A DNA stretch of 64,000 bases from assembly GCF_012034245.1 (NCBI RefSeq), contig NZ_JAATEO010000028.1, positions 1 to 64,000 on the forward strand, in the 5' to 3' direction. The stretch is from Micromonospora thermarum (GTDB lineage Bacteria > Actinomycetota > Actinomycetes > Mycobacteriales > Micromonosporaceae). Position 1 is the stretch's first letter. Each line of letters opens with the position of its first letter. The notes under the pieces were generated by a model that was not told the origin of the DNA, ran no database searches, and saw nothing but the letters and a program-made list of their open reading frames with translations. The position numbers and the translations under genes are program-made. This document shows, in pieces, positions 1-8,787 of this stretch.

Positions 1-110
1 CCGGACCCTTTTCCACGTCACCCCTGCGGTTGAAGCCGCGGGAATCGGCGTCAGCCCCTGCCGGGTCGCACGGTCGAGGGCGGGACGCGGTGTGCGTACT
101 CCCTGAAGAA

Positions 111-138
111 GCCCCGCCGGCGACGATGCCGGCGGGGC
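111..138. terminator. Hairpin terminator after the minus-strand membrane protein gene
   Basis: A perfect 11-bp inverted repeat (111-121 with 128-138) encloses a 6-nt loop, 25 bases beyond the stop codon of the minus-strand gene that ends at 163. No long T-run follows, as is usual in GC-rich actinomycetes. The first 110 bases of the window hold no gene I can support. Confidence 0.65.
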
Positions 139-162
139 CGTGTGGAGCCTTCCTGGGACGGC

Positions 163-846
163 TCAGTTGCGGGTCTGCATGGCCTCGCGCATGTCGCGCA
201 GGAGGGTGCCGGCCTGGTCGACGGAGCGGTCCGGGAACATCGCCATGACGACGCTGCCGTGGTCGGCCCAGCCGCAGACGGCGAAGTCGCCGCCCTCGCC
301 GCTGGTGGTGCCGCACTTCAACACCCCGCCGAACCGGCCCGCGGGCAGTTCGCGCAGGCCGGTGACCGCCCCGGTCTCGTCGGTCATCAGGCCGAAGAGA
401 CTGTCGAGGTCGCGCTCGGGCTGCCACAGCAGGGTGGTGCCGCCGAAGATGAGGACCGACCGGCGTTCGTCGGCGGGATCGCGGTAGACGGTGCCGAAGC
501 TGCGGTCCAGCTCGATGTCGGCGGCGAACCCGCTGCGCAGGTAGTCCGCGGTGCTGCGGGCCCGCTCACTGTCGTCCCGGGTCAGCCCGGCCACCCGGTC
601 CGGGCTGGTGAAGTCGGCGTCCTTCTGCTGCACGATCCGCCAGCCGGCGGTGCCGAGGGCTCCGACGCCGGCGAGCCCGACGGCCGCCGCGAGCAGCCAC
701 GCCACCCGCCGCCGCCGGAACCGGCCCGGCCGCCGCTCGGGAGACCCCTCGGGGGCTCCGGCACCGAGGCGGATCGGCTCGTCGGTCAGTTCGACCGGCT
801 CGGGCGCGTCGTCGACCGGCCGCTCGGTGAGATGTGCGTCGGACAT
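163..846 (-). CDS. Single-pass membrane protein with exported C-terminal domain (227 aa)
   Basis: No named family is recognised. The N-terminal ~55 residues are acidic and cytoplasmic, followed by an Arg-rich stop (RFRRRR) and one transmembrane helix around residues 50-70, so the C-terminal ~155 residues should lie outside the membrane. That domain ends in a conserved stretch, CGWADHGS, which is matched by CTSVDHGS in the longer protein at 15328-16863, so the two are paralogues. The ATG at 846 is chosen because the reading frame is convincing from there and a TACGGT -10-like hexamer sits 7 nt upstream with no SD, suggesting a leaderless mRNA. It is transcribed divergently from valS. The function is unknown; a cell-surface or envelope role is an inference from topology only. 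Confidence 0.8.
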   Translation of the reverse strand: MSDAHLTERPVDDAPEPVELTDEPIRLGAGAPEGSPERRPGRFRRRRVAWLLAAAVGLAGVGALGTAGWRIVQQKDADFTSPDRVAGLTRDDSERARSTADYLRSGFAADIELDRSFGTVYRDPADERRSVLIFGGTTLLWQPERDLDSLFGLMTDETGAVTGLRELPAGRFGGVLKCGTTSGEGGDFAVCGWADHGSVVMAMFPDRSVDQAGTLLRDMREAMQTRN

Positions 847-903
847 AGCCGACACCGTACGCGAAGCACCGGTGGCGCACGTCGGGTCCGTCGAAGCTCT
901 CCG

Positions 904-918
904 TAGACTTTCAGGGTG
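904..918 (+). promoter_or_regulatory. -10 hexamer TAGACT just before valS start (leaderless)
   Basis: TAGACT (904-909) lies exactly 6 nt before the GTG of valS, and there is no Shine-Dalgarno sequence. The usual distance from -10 to the transcription start would put +1 at or within one base of the start codon, so a leaderless message is inferred. The same geometry recurs at nadD, degV, comEA and the HIT gene. Confidence 0.55.
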
Positions 919-3534
919 ACCGAGAGACTGGATGCCCGACGCCCCGACGCCCCGACCCTTGCCGGCCAGTACCAGCCCGGCGAGGTAGAGCAGCGACGGT
1001 ACGAGCAGTGGGTAGCCGCCGGCCACTTCCGCGCCTCGGCGGACAGCGACAAGCCCCCGTTCACGATCGTCATCCCGCCGCCCAACGTCACCGGCTCCCT
1101 GCACATGGGCCACGCCCTGGACCACACCGTGCAGGACGCGCTGGTCCGGCGTAAGCGCATGCAGGGCCACGAGGCGCTGTGGCTGCCCGGCATGGACCAC
1201 GCCGGCATCGCCACCCAGAACGTGGTCGAGCGGCAGCTCGCCGCCCAGGGGCTGTCCCGGCACGACCTGGGCCGGGAGGCGTTCGTCGAGCGGGTGTGGC
1301 AGTGGAAGGCCGAGTCCGGCGGCGCGATCCTCGGCCAGATGCGGCGGCTGGGCGACTCCGTCGACTGGGACCGCGAGCGCTTCACCATGGACGAGGGCCT
1401 GTCGCGCGCCGTCCAGACCATGTTCAAGAAGCTGTACGACGACGGCCTGATCTACCGGGCCGAGCGGATCATCAACTGGTGCCCGCGCTGCCTGACCGCC
1501 CTGTCGGACATCGAGGTGGAGCACACCGACGACGACGGTGAGCTGGTCTCGATCCGGTACAGCGACGACGTCGTGGTGGCGACCACCCGGGCGGAGACGA
1601 TGCTCGGCGACACCGCGGTGGCGGTGCACCCGGACGACGACCGGTACAAGCACCTCATCGGCACCGAGGTCGAGCTGCCGCTGACCGGGCGCCGGATCCC
1701 GATCGTGGGCGATGAGCACGTCGACCCGTCGTTCGGCACCGGCATGGTGAAGGTGACGCCGGCGCACGACCCGAACGACTTCGAGATCGGCCAGCGGCAC
1801 AACCTGCCCTCACTCACGATCATGGACGAGCGGGGCGTCATCACCGCCCACGGCCCGTTCCAGGGCCTGGACCGGTTCGAGGCCCGGCCCGCGATCGTGG
1901 CCGCGCTGCGGGAGCAGGGCCGGATCGTGGCCGAGAAGCGGCCGTACGTGCACGCGGTGGGCCACTGCTCGCGCTGCCGTACGACGGTGGAGCCCCGGTT
2001 GTCGTTGCAGTGGTTCGTCAACACCTCGCCGCTGGCCAAGGCGGCCGGTGACGCGGTCCGCGACGGCCGGGTGAAGATCGAGCCGGCGGAGCTGGCCAAG
2101 CGGTACTTCGCCTGGGTCGACAACATGCACGACTGGTGCATCTCCCGCCAGCTCTGGTGGGGGCACCGCATCCCGGTCTGGTACGGCCCGGACGGCGAGG
2201 TCGTGTGCGTCGGGCCGGACGATCAGCCGCCGACCGGCGAGGGCTGGCGCCAGGACGAGGACGTCCTGGACACCTGGTTCTCCAGCGGCCTGTGGCCGTT
2301 CTCCACCCTCGGCTGGCCGGAGCAGACCCCCGAGCTGGCGAAGTTCTATCCGACCAGTGTCCTCGTCACGGGGTACGACATCCTCTTCTTCTGGGTCGCC
2401 CGGATGATGATGTTCGGCCTGTACGCGATGGACGGCCGGCAGCCCTTCGACGTCATCGCCCTGCACGGCATGGTCCGCGACGAGCACGGCAAGAAGATGT
2501 CGAAGTCGTTCGGCAACGTCGTCGACCCGCTCGACTGGATCGACCGGTACGGCGCCGACGCGACCCGGTTCACCCTGGCGCGCGGCGCGAACCCGGGCGG
2601 CGACGTGCCGGTCAGCGAGGAGTGGTGCCAGGGCTCCCGCAACTTCTGCAACAAGCTGTGGAACGCCACCCGATTCGCGCTGCTCAACGGCGCCCACACC
2701 GAGGGCCCGCTGCCGGCGGCGAGCGAGCTGTCGACCGTCGACCGGTGGATCCTGTCGCGCCTCGCGCACGTCACCGCCGAGGTGGACGAGCAGTTCGAGG
2801 CGTACGAGTTCGCGAAGGTGTGCGACCTGCTCTACCACTTCGCCTGGGACGACGTGTGCGACTGGTACGTCGAGCTGAGCAAGCCGGTGCTGGCCGCCGG
2901 CGGTACCGCCGCCGACGCCACCCGGCGCGTCCTCGGGCACGTGCTCGACCAGCTGCTGCGGCTGCTGCACCCGGTGATCCCGTTCGTCACCGAGGAACTG
3001 TGGACCGCGCTGACCGGGGGCGAGACGGTCATGACCGCCTCCTGGCCGGTGGCCGACCGGGCGCTGGTCGACGACGCCGCCGAGGCGGAGATCGCCACCC
3101 TCCAGCGGGTGGTCACCGAGATCCGCCGGTTCCGCTCCGACCAGGGGCTGCGGCCGACGCAGCGGGTCGTCGCCCGGCTCGACGGGCTGGCCGGCGCCGG
3201 CATCGCCGGGCACGAGCCGCTGATCCGGTCGTTGGTCCGCCTCGACGACGCCGGCGAGGGCTTCCAGGCCAGCGCCACCCTCACCATGCCGGGCGAGGTG
3301 AGCGTCGCCCTGGACACGCGCGGCGCGATCGACGTGGCCGCCGAACGGGCCCGGCTCACCAAGGACCGTGCCGCGGCCGAGAAGGAGGCCGCGCAGGCCC
3401 GGGCGAAGCTGGGCAACCCGGCGTTCGTGGGCAAGGCCCCGGAGCCGGTGGTCCAGAAGATCCGGGACCGGCTGGCAACCGCCGAGGCCGACCTGGCCCG
3501 CATCGACGCCGCTCTGGAGGCCCTGCCCTCGTGA
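916..3534 (+). CDS. valS: Valyl-tRNA synthetase
   Basis: Class I synthetase that charges tRNA-Val in the cytoplasm. The 872-residue protein has the ATP-binding HIGH-type motif HMGH at residues 63-66 inside the PPPNVTGSLHMGH block typical of ValRS, a CP1 editing domain in the middle, and KMSKS at 527-531. The C-terminus (about 795-872) is an Ala/Glu/Arg-rich coiled coil ending in the GNPAFVGKAP-type segment that is a ValRS hallmark. The GTG at 916 gives the expected N-terminus. The stop overlaps the start of folC in a GTGA, so valS, folC and the DUF4233 gene form one translationally coupled operon, the standard actinobacterial arrangement. No T-box is visible upstream, unlike ileS in this window. 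Confidence 0.98.
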   Translation: MTERLDARRPDAPTLAGQYQPGEVEQRRYEQWVAAGHFRASADSDKPPFTIVIPPPNVTGSLHMGHALDHTVQDALVRRKRMQGHEALWLPGMDHAGIATQNVVERQLAAQGLSRHDLGREAFVERVWQWKAESGGAILGQMRRLGDSVDWDRERFTMDEGLSRAVQTMFKKLYDDGLIYRAERIINWCPRCLTALSDIEVEHTDDDGELVSIRYSDDVVVATTRAETMLGDTAVAVHPDDDRYKHLIGTEVELPLTGRRIPIVGDEHVDPSFGTGMVKVTPAHDPNDFEIGQRHNLPSLTIMDERGVITAHGPFQGLDRFEARPAIVAALREQGRIVAEKRPYVHAVGHCSRCRTTVEPRLSLQWFVNTSPLAKAAGDAVRDGRVKIEPAELAKRYFAWVDNMHDWCISRQLWWGHRIPVWYGPDGEVVCVGPDDQPPTGEGWRQDEDVLDTWFSSGLWPFSTLGWPEQTPELAKFYPTSVLVTGYDILFFWVARMMMFGLYAMDGRQPFDVIALHGMVRDEHGKKMSKSFGNVVDPLDWIDRYGADATRFTLARGANPGGDVPVSEEWCQGSRNFCNKLWNATRFALLNGAHTEGPLPAASELSTVDRWILSRLAHVTAEVDEQFEAYEFAKVCDLLYHFAWDDVCDWYVELSKPVLAAGGTAADATRRVLGHVLDQLLRLLHPVIPFVTEELWTALTGGETVMTASWPVADRALVDDAAEAEIATLQRVVTEIRRFRSDQGLRPTQRVVARLDGLAGAGIAGHEPLIRSLVRLDDAGEGFQASATLTMPGEVSVALDTRGAIDVAAERARLTKDRAAAEKEAAQARAKLGNPAFVGKAPEPVVQKIRDRLATAEADLARIDAALEALPS

Positions 3535-4865
3535 CCGACCGCACCGATTTCGCCGCCGTCGAGGCCGAGCTCGCCGGCCGCGGGTTCACCCGCATGGTGT
3601 TCGAGCTGGACCGGATCGAGTCCCTGCTGGACCTGCTCGGCAGCCCGCAGCGGGCGTACCCGTCGATCCACCTGACCGGCACCAACGGCAAGACGTCCAC
3701 GGCCCGCATGATCGACTCCCTGCTGCGGGCCTTCGGCCTGCACACCGGCCGCTACACCAGCCCGCACCTGGAGACCGTCCGGGAGCGGATCAGCCTGGAC
3801 GGCGAGCCGGTCAGCGAGGAGCGGTTCACCGCCACGTACCGGGAGGTGGCACCTCTGGCCCAGCTCGTGGACGAGCGGTCGGCGGAGCCCCTGACGTACT
3901 TCGACATGACCACGGCGCTGGCGTTCGCCACGTTCGCCGACGCCCCGGTCGACGTCGCGGTGGTCGAGGTGGGGCTCGGCGGCGCCGAGGACTCGACCAA
4001 CGTGCTCCAGGCCGGTGTGGCGGTGCTGACACCGATCGGGCTGGACCACACCGAGTGGCTCGGCGACACGGTCGAGGACATCGCGCTGCACAAGGCGGGC
4101 ATCATCCACAAGGGCGCGACGGTCATCTCCGCCGCCCAGGAGGAGGCGGCGGCCCGGCCGATCCTCGAACGCTGCGCCGAGGTCGGCGCGACCATCGCCC
4201 GGGAGGGCTCCGAGTTCGGGGTGCTGCGCCGGTCGGTCGCCGTCGGCGGGCAGGTGCTCACCCTCCAGGGGCTGGGCGGCGTGTACGAGGAGGTGTTCGT
4301 CCCCCTGCACGGCGCCCACCAGGCGCAGAACGCGGCGGTGGCGCTCGCGGCGGTCGAGGCGTTCCTCGGCGCCGGGGCCCGCCGCCAGCTCGACGTCGAG
4401 ACGGTGCGGGAGGGCTTCGCCACGGCCAGCTCGCCGGGCCGGCTGGAGCGGGTCCGCACCGCGCCGACCGTCCTGCTCGACGGCGCACACAACCCGCAGG
4501 GCATGGCGGCGACGGTCACCGCCCTGCAGGAGGAGTTCGCGTTCAGCAAGCTGGTGGCGGTGCTCGGCGTCCTCGGTGACAAGGACGCGGCCAGCCTGCT
4601 GGAGCTGCTGGAACCGGTCGTCGACCAGGTGGTGGTGACGCGCAACAGCTCGCCCAGGGCGATGCCGGCGGGGGAGTTGGCGGCGCTGGCCGCCGAGGTG
4701 TTCGGCCCGGACCGGGTCGAGGTGGCCGAGGAGATGCCGGACGCGATCGAGGCGGCGGTGGCGCTCGCCGAGGAGGACGTGCCGGGCGAGCTGGCCGGCG
4801 TCGGAGTGCTGATCACCGGTTCGGTGGTGACCGTGGCCGACGCCCGCCGGCTGCTCAAGCGATGA
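3531..4865 (+). CDS. folC: Folylpolyglutamate synthase / dihydrofolate synthase
   Basis: Mur-ligase-family enzyme that adds glutamate to dihydropteroate and tetrahydrofolates. The 444-residue protein has the P-loop GTNGKTS at 50-56, the SPHLETVRERI folate-binding segment, the Mg-binding EVGLGG region and the C-terminal DGAHNPQG motif at 317-324. The residues after GLGG read AEDSTNV rather than the common RxDATNV, which may shift substrate binding but keeps the fold. The GTG start overlaps the valS stop (GTGA) and its own stop overlaps the next gene (ATGA), so translational coupling is expected on both sides. Bifunctional activity is normal for the family but cannot be read from sequence. Confidence 0.96.
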   Translation: MTDRTDFAAVEAELAGRGFTRMVFELDRIESLLDLLGSPQRAYPSIHLTGTNGKTSTARMIDSLLRAFGLHTGRYTSPHLETVRERISLDGEPVSEERFTATYREVAPLAQLVDERSAEPLTYFDMTTALAFATFADAPVDVAVVEVGLGGAEDSTNVLQAGVAVLTPIGLDHTEWLGDTVEDIALHKAGIIHKGATVISAAQEEAAARPILERCAEVGATIAREGSEFGVLRRSVAVGGQVLTLQGLGGVYEEVFVPLHGAHQAQNAAVALAAVEAFLGAGARRQLDVETVREGFATASSPGRLERVRTAPTVLLDGAHNPQGMAATVTALQEEFAFSKLVAVLGVLGDKDAASLLELLEPVVDQVVVTRNSSPRAMPAGELAALAAEVFGPDRVEVAEEMPDAIEAAVALAEEDVPGELAGVGVLITGSVVTVADARRLLKR

Positions 4866-5275
4866 CCGCGCCGGAGCAGCCGGGTGGGCCGTCGGCCCAG
4901 CCGGGCGCGTCCCCCGGGCAGTCGGGCGGGGCGCCGCGGCGGTCCGGCCTGCGCAACCCGGAGCGAGCGGTCCGCGGGCTCGGCGCCGGGACCCTCGTCC
5001 TGGAGGCCCTGGTACTGGTGCTGGCGATCCAGCCGATCCGGGTGGTCGGCGGCGGGCTGAGCGGCGCCGCGGTCGCCGCCGTGCTGGCCCTGGCGGTGGC
5101 GGCGGTGCTGCTGGCCGGCCTGATGCGCCGCCCGTGGGCGTGGCACGCCGGCACCGTGCTCCAGGGGCTGCTCATGCTCGCCGGGCTGCTGCACTGGTCG
5201 CTGCTGGTCCTGGGGATCGTCTTCGCGCTGGTCTGGGCGTACGCCCTGCACGTGCGGCGGGTCATCCTGGGCTGA
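4862..5275 (+). CDS. DUF4233 small membrane protein
   Basis: A 137-residue protein with a Pro/Gly-rich cytoplasmic N-terminus (about 1-30) followed by four hydrophobic segments (roughly 38-57, 62-85, 92-110 and 113-128). This matches DUF4233, a family of unknown function found immediately after folC in many actinobacteria. The ATG overlaps the folC stop, so it is the last gene of the valS-folC operon. A link to folate metabolism or tRNA charging is suggested only by its position. The TGA is followed by a short spacer and then by the convergent VOC fusion gene. Confidence 0.88.
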   Translation: MTAPEQPGGPSAQPGASPGQSGGAPRRSGLRNPERAVRGLGAGTLVLEALVLVLAIQPIRVVGGGLSGAAVAAVLALAVAAVLLAGLMRRPWAWHAGTVLQGLLMLAGLLHWSLLVLGIVFALVWAYALHVRRVILG

Positions 5276-5344
5276 CCGGCGCGGCCGACCCCGGTGCCGG
5301 GTCTGCGCCGCCGTCCGGGCTACCTCCGGGCGCGTGCACGGCGT

Positions 5345-6727
5345 TCAGGCCTCGGCGCGTTCCCGCCACTGGGTCAGGGCGATGCCGTGGCCGTCCGGGT
5401 CGCGGAAAGCGGCCGCCCAGACCTCCAGCTTCGTGCCCCGGTTCACCACCCGGGGCGCGTACGTGAAGCGCACCCCCGACTCGCGCAGCCGCGCGTACGC
5501 CGTCTCGATGTCGTCCACCTCGAGGTTGACGTGCACCAGCCGGCGGCTGACGGGAGCGGCCTCGGTGACCTCACGCAGCACCAGCCGGGTCGCCCCGGAG
5601 GCGAGCACCGCGTTGCCGGAACCCCGGTCGACCTCGGTGAAACCGAGGTCCCGGTAGAAGGCGAGGGACCGCGACAGGTCGGTGACCAGCAGCGTGAGCC
5701 CCACCCCGGCGATCGGCGGATCGCCGGCGGCCTCGCCGAAGATCGCCTCGTCGAGGCCCTCCGGCGTCACCGCCTCGTCGGTGCGTGGCGGGGGCGGGTC
5801 GTCCAGCGGCAGGTCCAGCGGGTCCAGCGGATCCGCCGGCGAGGGCACCCGGAAAGCGCGGGCGGGAGGCGGCTCCGGCGCGTCGGCCGGTGGCGAGTAC
5901 GGCTCCCCGGTGCGGGGCGCGTCGACCACCGGGTCGTACGGGTCGGCCGGCTGGTCGAACCTCGTCCCGCCGGGCGGGTCGAACGCCTCCTCCGCGGGGG
6001 GACGCGGGGTCGGGGTGGCCGCCCGGCGGGGCAGGTCGCTGGACGGCGGGTCGACGAGCGTGCCCTCCACCACCTTCGGCCCGCCCGGGACCTGGTGCAC
6101 GACCACGGTCTCCCGCTCGGCCGGCGGCACGACGGGTTCGGCGGGCGGGCCCGCGTACGGGTCGCCGTACGGGTCGCGGAGGTCGTCCTCCGGCGTGCGG
6201 CCGGCCCACGGCGGCGCCTCCTGGCGGATCAGCACCTCCTCCACCGGTTCGGCGTCCGCGTACTCGGGGGGCAGGTCAGCGACGACGGCGGCCGTCTCGG
6301 CGTGCGTCGGCACCTCGTCCCAGAGCACCCGGACGTGCCGCTGGTCGTCGAGCGCGACACGGATCGGGAGGGTCTGGCCGGGTGCCGGCCACTTCGCGAC
6401 CGGCACCCGCGGGTCGATGATCTTCTTGGACCTCGGCGGCAGGCCCGGCGCGTCGATGACGAGTTGCAGCTCGCACCGGCCGAAGGCGTACTGGGTGGGT
6501 GGCTCGGAGACGCTGTGCACGTGCCCCTCGCCGATGACCCAGGTGCGCCCCCCGGCGCGCACGGTGGCCAGTGCGATCGCCAGCACCAGCAGCGCGACGC
6601 CGAGCGCCACGATCGCCCAACTGGTCATGCCCAGGCCGAACAGGATCACGAAGGTGGCCACCGTGCCCAGCACCGCGCCGACCAGCTTGCGGACCGGCGC
6701 GATGGGCCGGTTCCCGCCATTCGCCAC
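5345..6727 (-). CDS. Membrane-anchored protein with C-terminal VOC (glyoxalase-like) domain
   Basis: A 460-residue fusion. After a short start (MANGGNRPIAP, GTG codon, SD GGGAGG 5 nt away) come two transmembrane helices at about 15-55, a small beta-rich domain (about 60-150), a long Pro/Asp-rich disordered linker (about 165-340) and a VOC/glyoxalase-bleomycin-resistance domain in the last ~115 residues. The VOC part shows the repeated beta-alpha-beta layout (VTDLSRSLAFYRDLGF and the FRDPDGHGIAL signature). Metal-ligand residues cannot be assigned with confidence, so it may bind a ligand rather than catalyse. With the N-terminus in the membrane the VOC domain is predicted to be cytoplasmic. 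It converges on the valS operon and diverges from ndk. Confidence 0.85.
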   Translation of the reverse strand: MANGGNRPIAPVRKLVGAVLGTVATFVILFGLGMTSWAIVALGVALLVLAIALATVRAGGRTWVIGEGHVHSVSEPPTQYAFGRCELQLVIDAPGLPPRSKKIIDPRVPVAKWPAPGQTLPIRVALDDQRHVRVLWDEVPTHAETAAVVADLPPEYADAEPVEEVLIRQEAPPWAGRTPEDDLRDPYGDPYAGPPAEPVVPPAERETVVVHQVPGGPKVVEGTLVDPPSSDLPRRAATPTPRPPAEEAFDPPGGTRFDQPADPYDPVVDAPRTGEPYSPPADAPEPPPARAFRVPSPADPLDPLDLPLDDPPPPRTDEAVTPEGLDEAIFGEAAGDPPIAGVGLTLLVTDLSRSLAFYRDLGFTEVDRGSGNAVLASGATRLVLREVTEAAPVSRRLVHVNLEVDDIETAYARLRESGVRFTYAPRVVNRGTKLEVWAAAFRDPDGHGIALTQWRERAEA

Positions 6728-6854
6728 TGTGGACCTCCCGGGGGTCAGGGCCAGGCTAGGCCGGACCGGCCACCGGGGGAAGTCCGGCCGCCGCGCCGGC
6801 GCCGGGACCGGGTCGCTAGGCTGACCGTACCCAGCCCGACCGTCTTCCGCGCAC

Positions 6855-6860
6855 AGGAGG
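6855..6860 (+). promoter_or_regulatory. Strong RBS for ndk
   Basis: A perfect AGGAGG lies 8 nt before the GTG at 6869. It fixes the ndk start against a long upstream open frame. A TAGGCT hexamer at 6816-6821 is a plausible -10 element for this leadered transcript. Confidence 0.7.
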
Positions 6861-6868
6861 AACCCAGC

Positions 6869-7294
6869 GTGTCCAGCAGCAGCCCGGAAGAGCGCACGCT
6901 CGTACTGATCAAGCCCGACGCGGTCCGCCGCGGGCTGGTCGGCGAGATCATCTCCCGCTTCGAGCGCAAGGGGCTGCGGATCGACGCGATGGAGACCCGG
7001 ACGATGGACGGCGAGTTCGCCGACCAGCACTACGCCGAGCACGTCGACAAGCCGTTCTACCCGCCGCTGAAGGCGTTCATGACCGGCGGCCCGCTGATCG
7101 CGCTGGTCCTCTCCGGCGACCAGGTCATCGAGGTCGTCCGCGGCATGCTCGGCAGCACCGACGGCCGCAAGGCCGCCGCCGGCACCATCCGGGGTGACCT
7201 GTCGCTGTCCAACCGGGAGAACCTGGTGCACGCGTCCGACTCCGTCGACAGCGCGAAGCGCGAGATCGCCCTCTGGTTCCCCGCGCTGGGTTGA
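6869..7294 (+). CDS. ndk: Nucleoside diphosphate kinase
   Basis: Transfers the gamma phosphate between nucleoside triphosphates and diphosphates through a phospho-histidine. The 141-residue protein begins with the strand TLVLIKPDAV (K15 binds phosphate) and carries the active-site block NLVHASDS with catalytic His121; the usual sequence is NxxHGSDS, so Ala replaces Gly next to the histidine. The closing REIALWF segment is also standard. The length fits the family (about 136-143). The GTG start is set by an AGGAGG. It is a single-gene unit that converges on the AhpD-like gene across a strong hairpin. Confidence 0.97.
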   Translation: MSSSSPEERTLVLIKPDAVRRGLVGEIISRFERKGLRIDAMETRTMDGEFADQHYAEHVDKPFYPPLKAFMTGGPLIALVLSGDQVIEVVRGMLGSTDGRKAAAGTIRGDLSLSNRENLVHASDSVDSAKREIALWFPALG

Positions 7295-7367
7295 TCCTTC
7301 CCCGAGCTGGCCTGACCGCTTCGACGCGAGCCGGGCGGACCACGTACACGCCGGGCTGACCGCACGG

Positions 7368-7409
7368 ACGACGGCGCCCGGTGCGCACCCCCGCACCGGC
7401 CGCCGTCGT
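7368..7409. terminator. Bidirectional terminator between ndk and the AhpD-like gene
   Basis: A 9-bp outer stem (7368-7376 with 7401-7409) and an 8-bp inner stem (7378-7385 with 7392-7399), separated by a single C-C mismatch, close a 6-nt loop. The position between two convergent genes suggests it ends both transcripts. Confidence 0.75.
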
Positions 7410-7418
7410 GTCCGCCGC

Positions 7419-7859
7419 TCAGACCTCGGCGGGCGGCTGTGCCTGGGTGGTGACCGCGATCCGGTTCCACACGTTGATCGTCGCGATGGCCATCACCAGG
7501 TCCGCCAGCTCCTTCTCCGACCACACCTTCGCCGCCGCGTCCCACACGTCGTCGGGGACCCCGTGCTCGCCGAGCCTGGTGACGGCGTCGGTGAGCGCCA
7601 GCGCGGTGCGCTCCCGCTCGTCGAAGAACGGCGCTTCCCGCCAGGCGGCGACGGCGAACAGACGCCGGCTCGACTCGCCCGCCGAGAGGGCGTCCCGGCT
7701 GTGCATGTCGACGCAGAACGCGCAGCCGTTCAGCATCGACGCGCGCAGCTTCACCAGCTCCAGCACGGTGTGCTCGACGTTCGCCCGGACGTACTTCTCC
7801 AGCCCCATGACCGCCCGGTACGCCTCCGGCGCCACCTCGGCCGCGTTCATCCGCTGCAT
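7419..7859 (-). CDS. Carboxymuconolactone decarboxylase / AhpD-like peroxidase-family protein
   Basis: A 146-residue all-helical protein of the AhpD superfamily, whose members use a CxxC pair and a nearby His for peroxide or disulfide chemistry. The motif is intact: C46-x2-C49-x3-H53 in CAFCVDMHSR, flanked by the typical LVKLRASMLNG helix. The C-terminal half (LTDAVTRLGEHGV...) matches the second CMD helix pair. The ATG at 7859 follows GGGAGG at 5 nt; an in-frame ATG at 7904 would add an atypical Arg-rich tail. No substrate can be inferred; these proteins often protect against oxidative stress. The next gene downstream is ndk, convergent. Confidence 0.9.
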   Translation of the reverse strand: MQRMNAAEVAPEAYRAVMGLEKYVRANVEHTVLELVKLRASMLNGCAFCVDMHSRDALSAGESSRRLFAVAAWREAPFFDERERTALALTDAVTRLGEHGVPDDVWDAAAKVWSEKELADLVMAIATINVWNRIAVTTQAQPPAEV

Positions 7860-7963
7860 GACTACCTCCCTGCCGGTGTTCCTGTCACCGACTCGACGGT
7901 CCAACCCGCCCCGTCGTGACCCCCGAAGCCCGTGACGCCGCTCACGCCGGCATCCGCACCCCG

Positions 7964-8033
7964 CGATCTTGCACTTTCTGCCCCGACAAACGGTCGCAAC
8001 AGCGACAGAACAAGGGCCGAAAGTGCAAGATCG
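7964..8033. repeat. Dispersed palindromic repeat, copy A
   Basis: A perfect 15-bp inverted repeat (7964-7978 with 8019-8033; arm sequence cgatcttgcactttc) encloses about 40 nt. The outer flanks also pair (ccccg with cgggg, one bulged A). It sits 18 bases past the stop codon of the minus-strand permease (stop at 8052-8054). Related copies are at 29475-29544 and 53881-53948, each directly after a stop codon, so a terminator or REP-like role is inferred. Confidence 0.8.
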
Positions 8034-8051
8034 ACGGGGGTGGGCGGGGTA

Positions 8052-8777
8052 TCAGAGGGTGTCCAGGCTGGCGTGGCGGCGGGATTCGGCTTCGAAGAGC
8101 TTGAGGAGGGCGGCGGCCAGGACGGCGTACGCGAGGCCCACCGCCGCCTCGGCCGCGTGGGTGATCGGGAGGAGCTGGCCCGCCACCCGCATGCCGGCCG
8201 GCAGTTCGGCGGCCGGCACGTTCACGCCGGTGAGCAGGAGCAGCAGGGCCACCGACACGTTCGAGACCAGCCAGACGTCGCGGAACCGCAGGCCCACCGC
8301 GCCCAGGGTCAGCCCGAAGAAGCCGCACGACAGCGCCGCCACGGCGAGGGCCAGCAGCAGGGCCGGCAGCGCCGACACGGGTATCCGCAGGCCGAGCAGG
8401 AGCGCGGCCGCGGTCAGCGTGGTCACCGCGATGAGCAGGCCGTTGCCGGCGTACGGCAGGACCCGGCCGAGGAAGACCGCGGTGCGGCTGCGCGGGGACA
8501 GCAGCACGTGCCCGAGGGTGCCGAAGCGGCGCTCGTTCGACACCGCCATCGTGCCGCCGAAGACACACGCCAGCGACGCGGCCAGGACGGCGTTCCCGAC
8601 GATGTAGAAGCGGTCGTCGGCCACGCCGAGCTGCCGGCCCAGGTACGCGAAGAAGAGCAGCTGGAACAGCGGCCCGACGAGCAGGGTGCCGATGAACATC
8701 GGCGGGGTGGTCCAGTTGAACAGCGCCCGGTAGGCGATCACACCACCGGTGCCCACCAGACGGAACAGGTCGGTCAT
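8052..8777 (-). CDS. ABC-2 type transporter permease (orphan)
   Basis: A 241-residue integral membrane protein with six predicted helices (around 24-45, 56-78, 100-125, 132-155, 166-185 and 205-225) and the ABC-2 permease signature region RRFGTLGHVLLSP between helices 2 and 3. Such permeases work with an ATPase and often a second permease to export drugs, lipids or polysaccharides. Here no ATPase gene is nearby: the upstream neighbour is a deletion remnant of a regulator and another permease. The stop of that remnant (8788-8790) runs straight into an AGGAGGGG SD for this ATG, so the two permeases were once translationally coupled. The gene itself looks intact, but whether a complete transporter remains is doubtful. 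Confidence 0.85.
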   Translation of the reverse strand: MTDLFRLVGTGGVIAYRALFNWTTPPMFIGTLLVGPLFQLLFFAYLGRQLGVADDRFYIVGNAVLAASLACVFGGTMAVSNERRFGTLGHVLLSPRSRTAVFLGRVLPYAGNGLLIAVTTLTAAALLLGLRIPVSALPALLLALAVAALSCGFFGLTLGAVGLRFRDVWLVSNVSVALLLLLTGVNVPAAELPAGMRVAGQLLPITHAAEAAVGLAYAVLAAALLKLFEAESRRHASLDTL

Positions 8778-8787
8778 CGTCCCCTCC

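Noticed and set aside
163..1800. A very long minus-strand open frame running through the start of valS
   Set aside because: Only the part below 846 has protein-like sequence; the rest is the antisense of valS, an effect of high GC.
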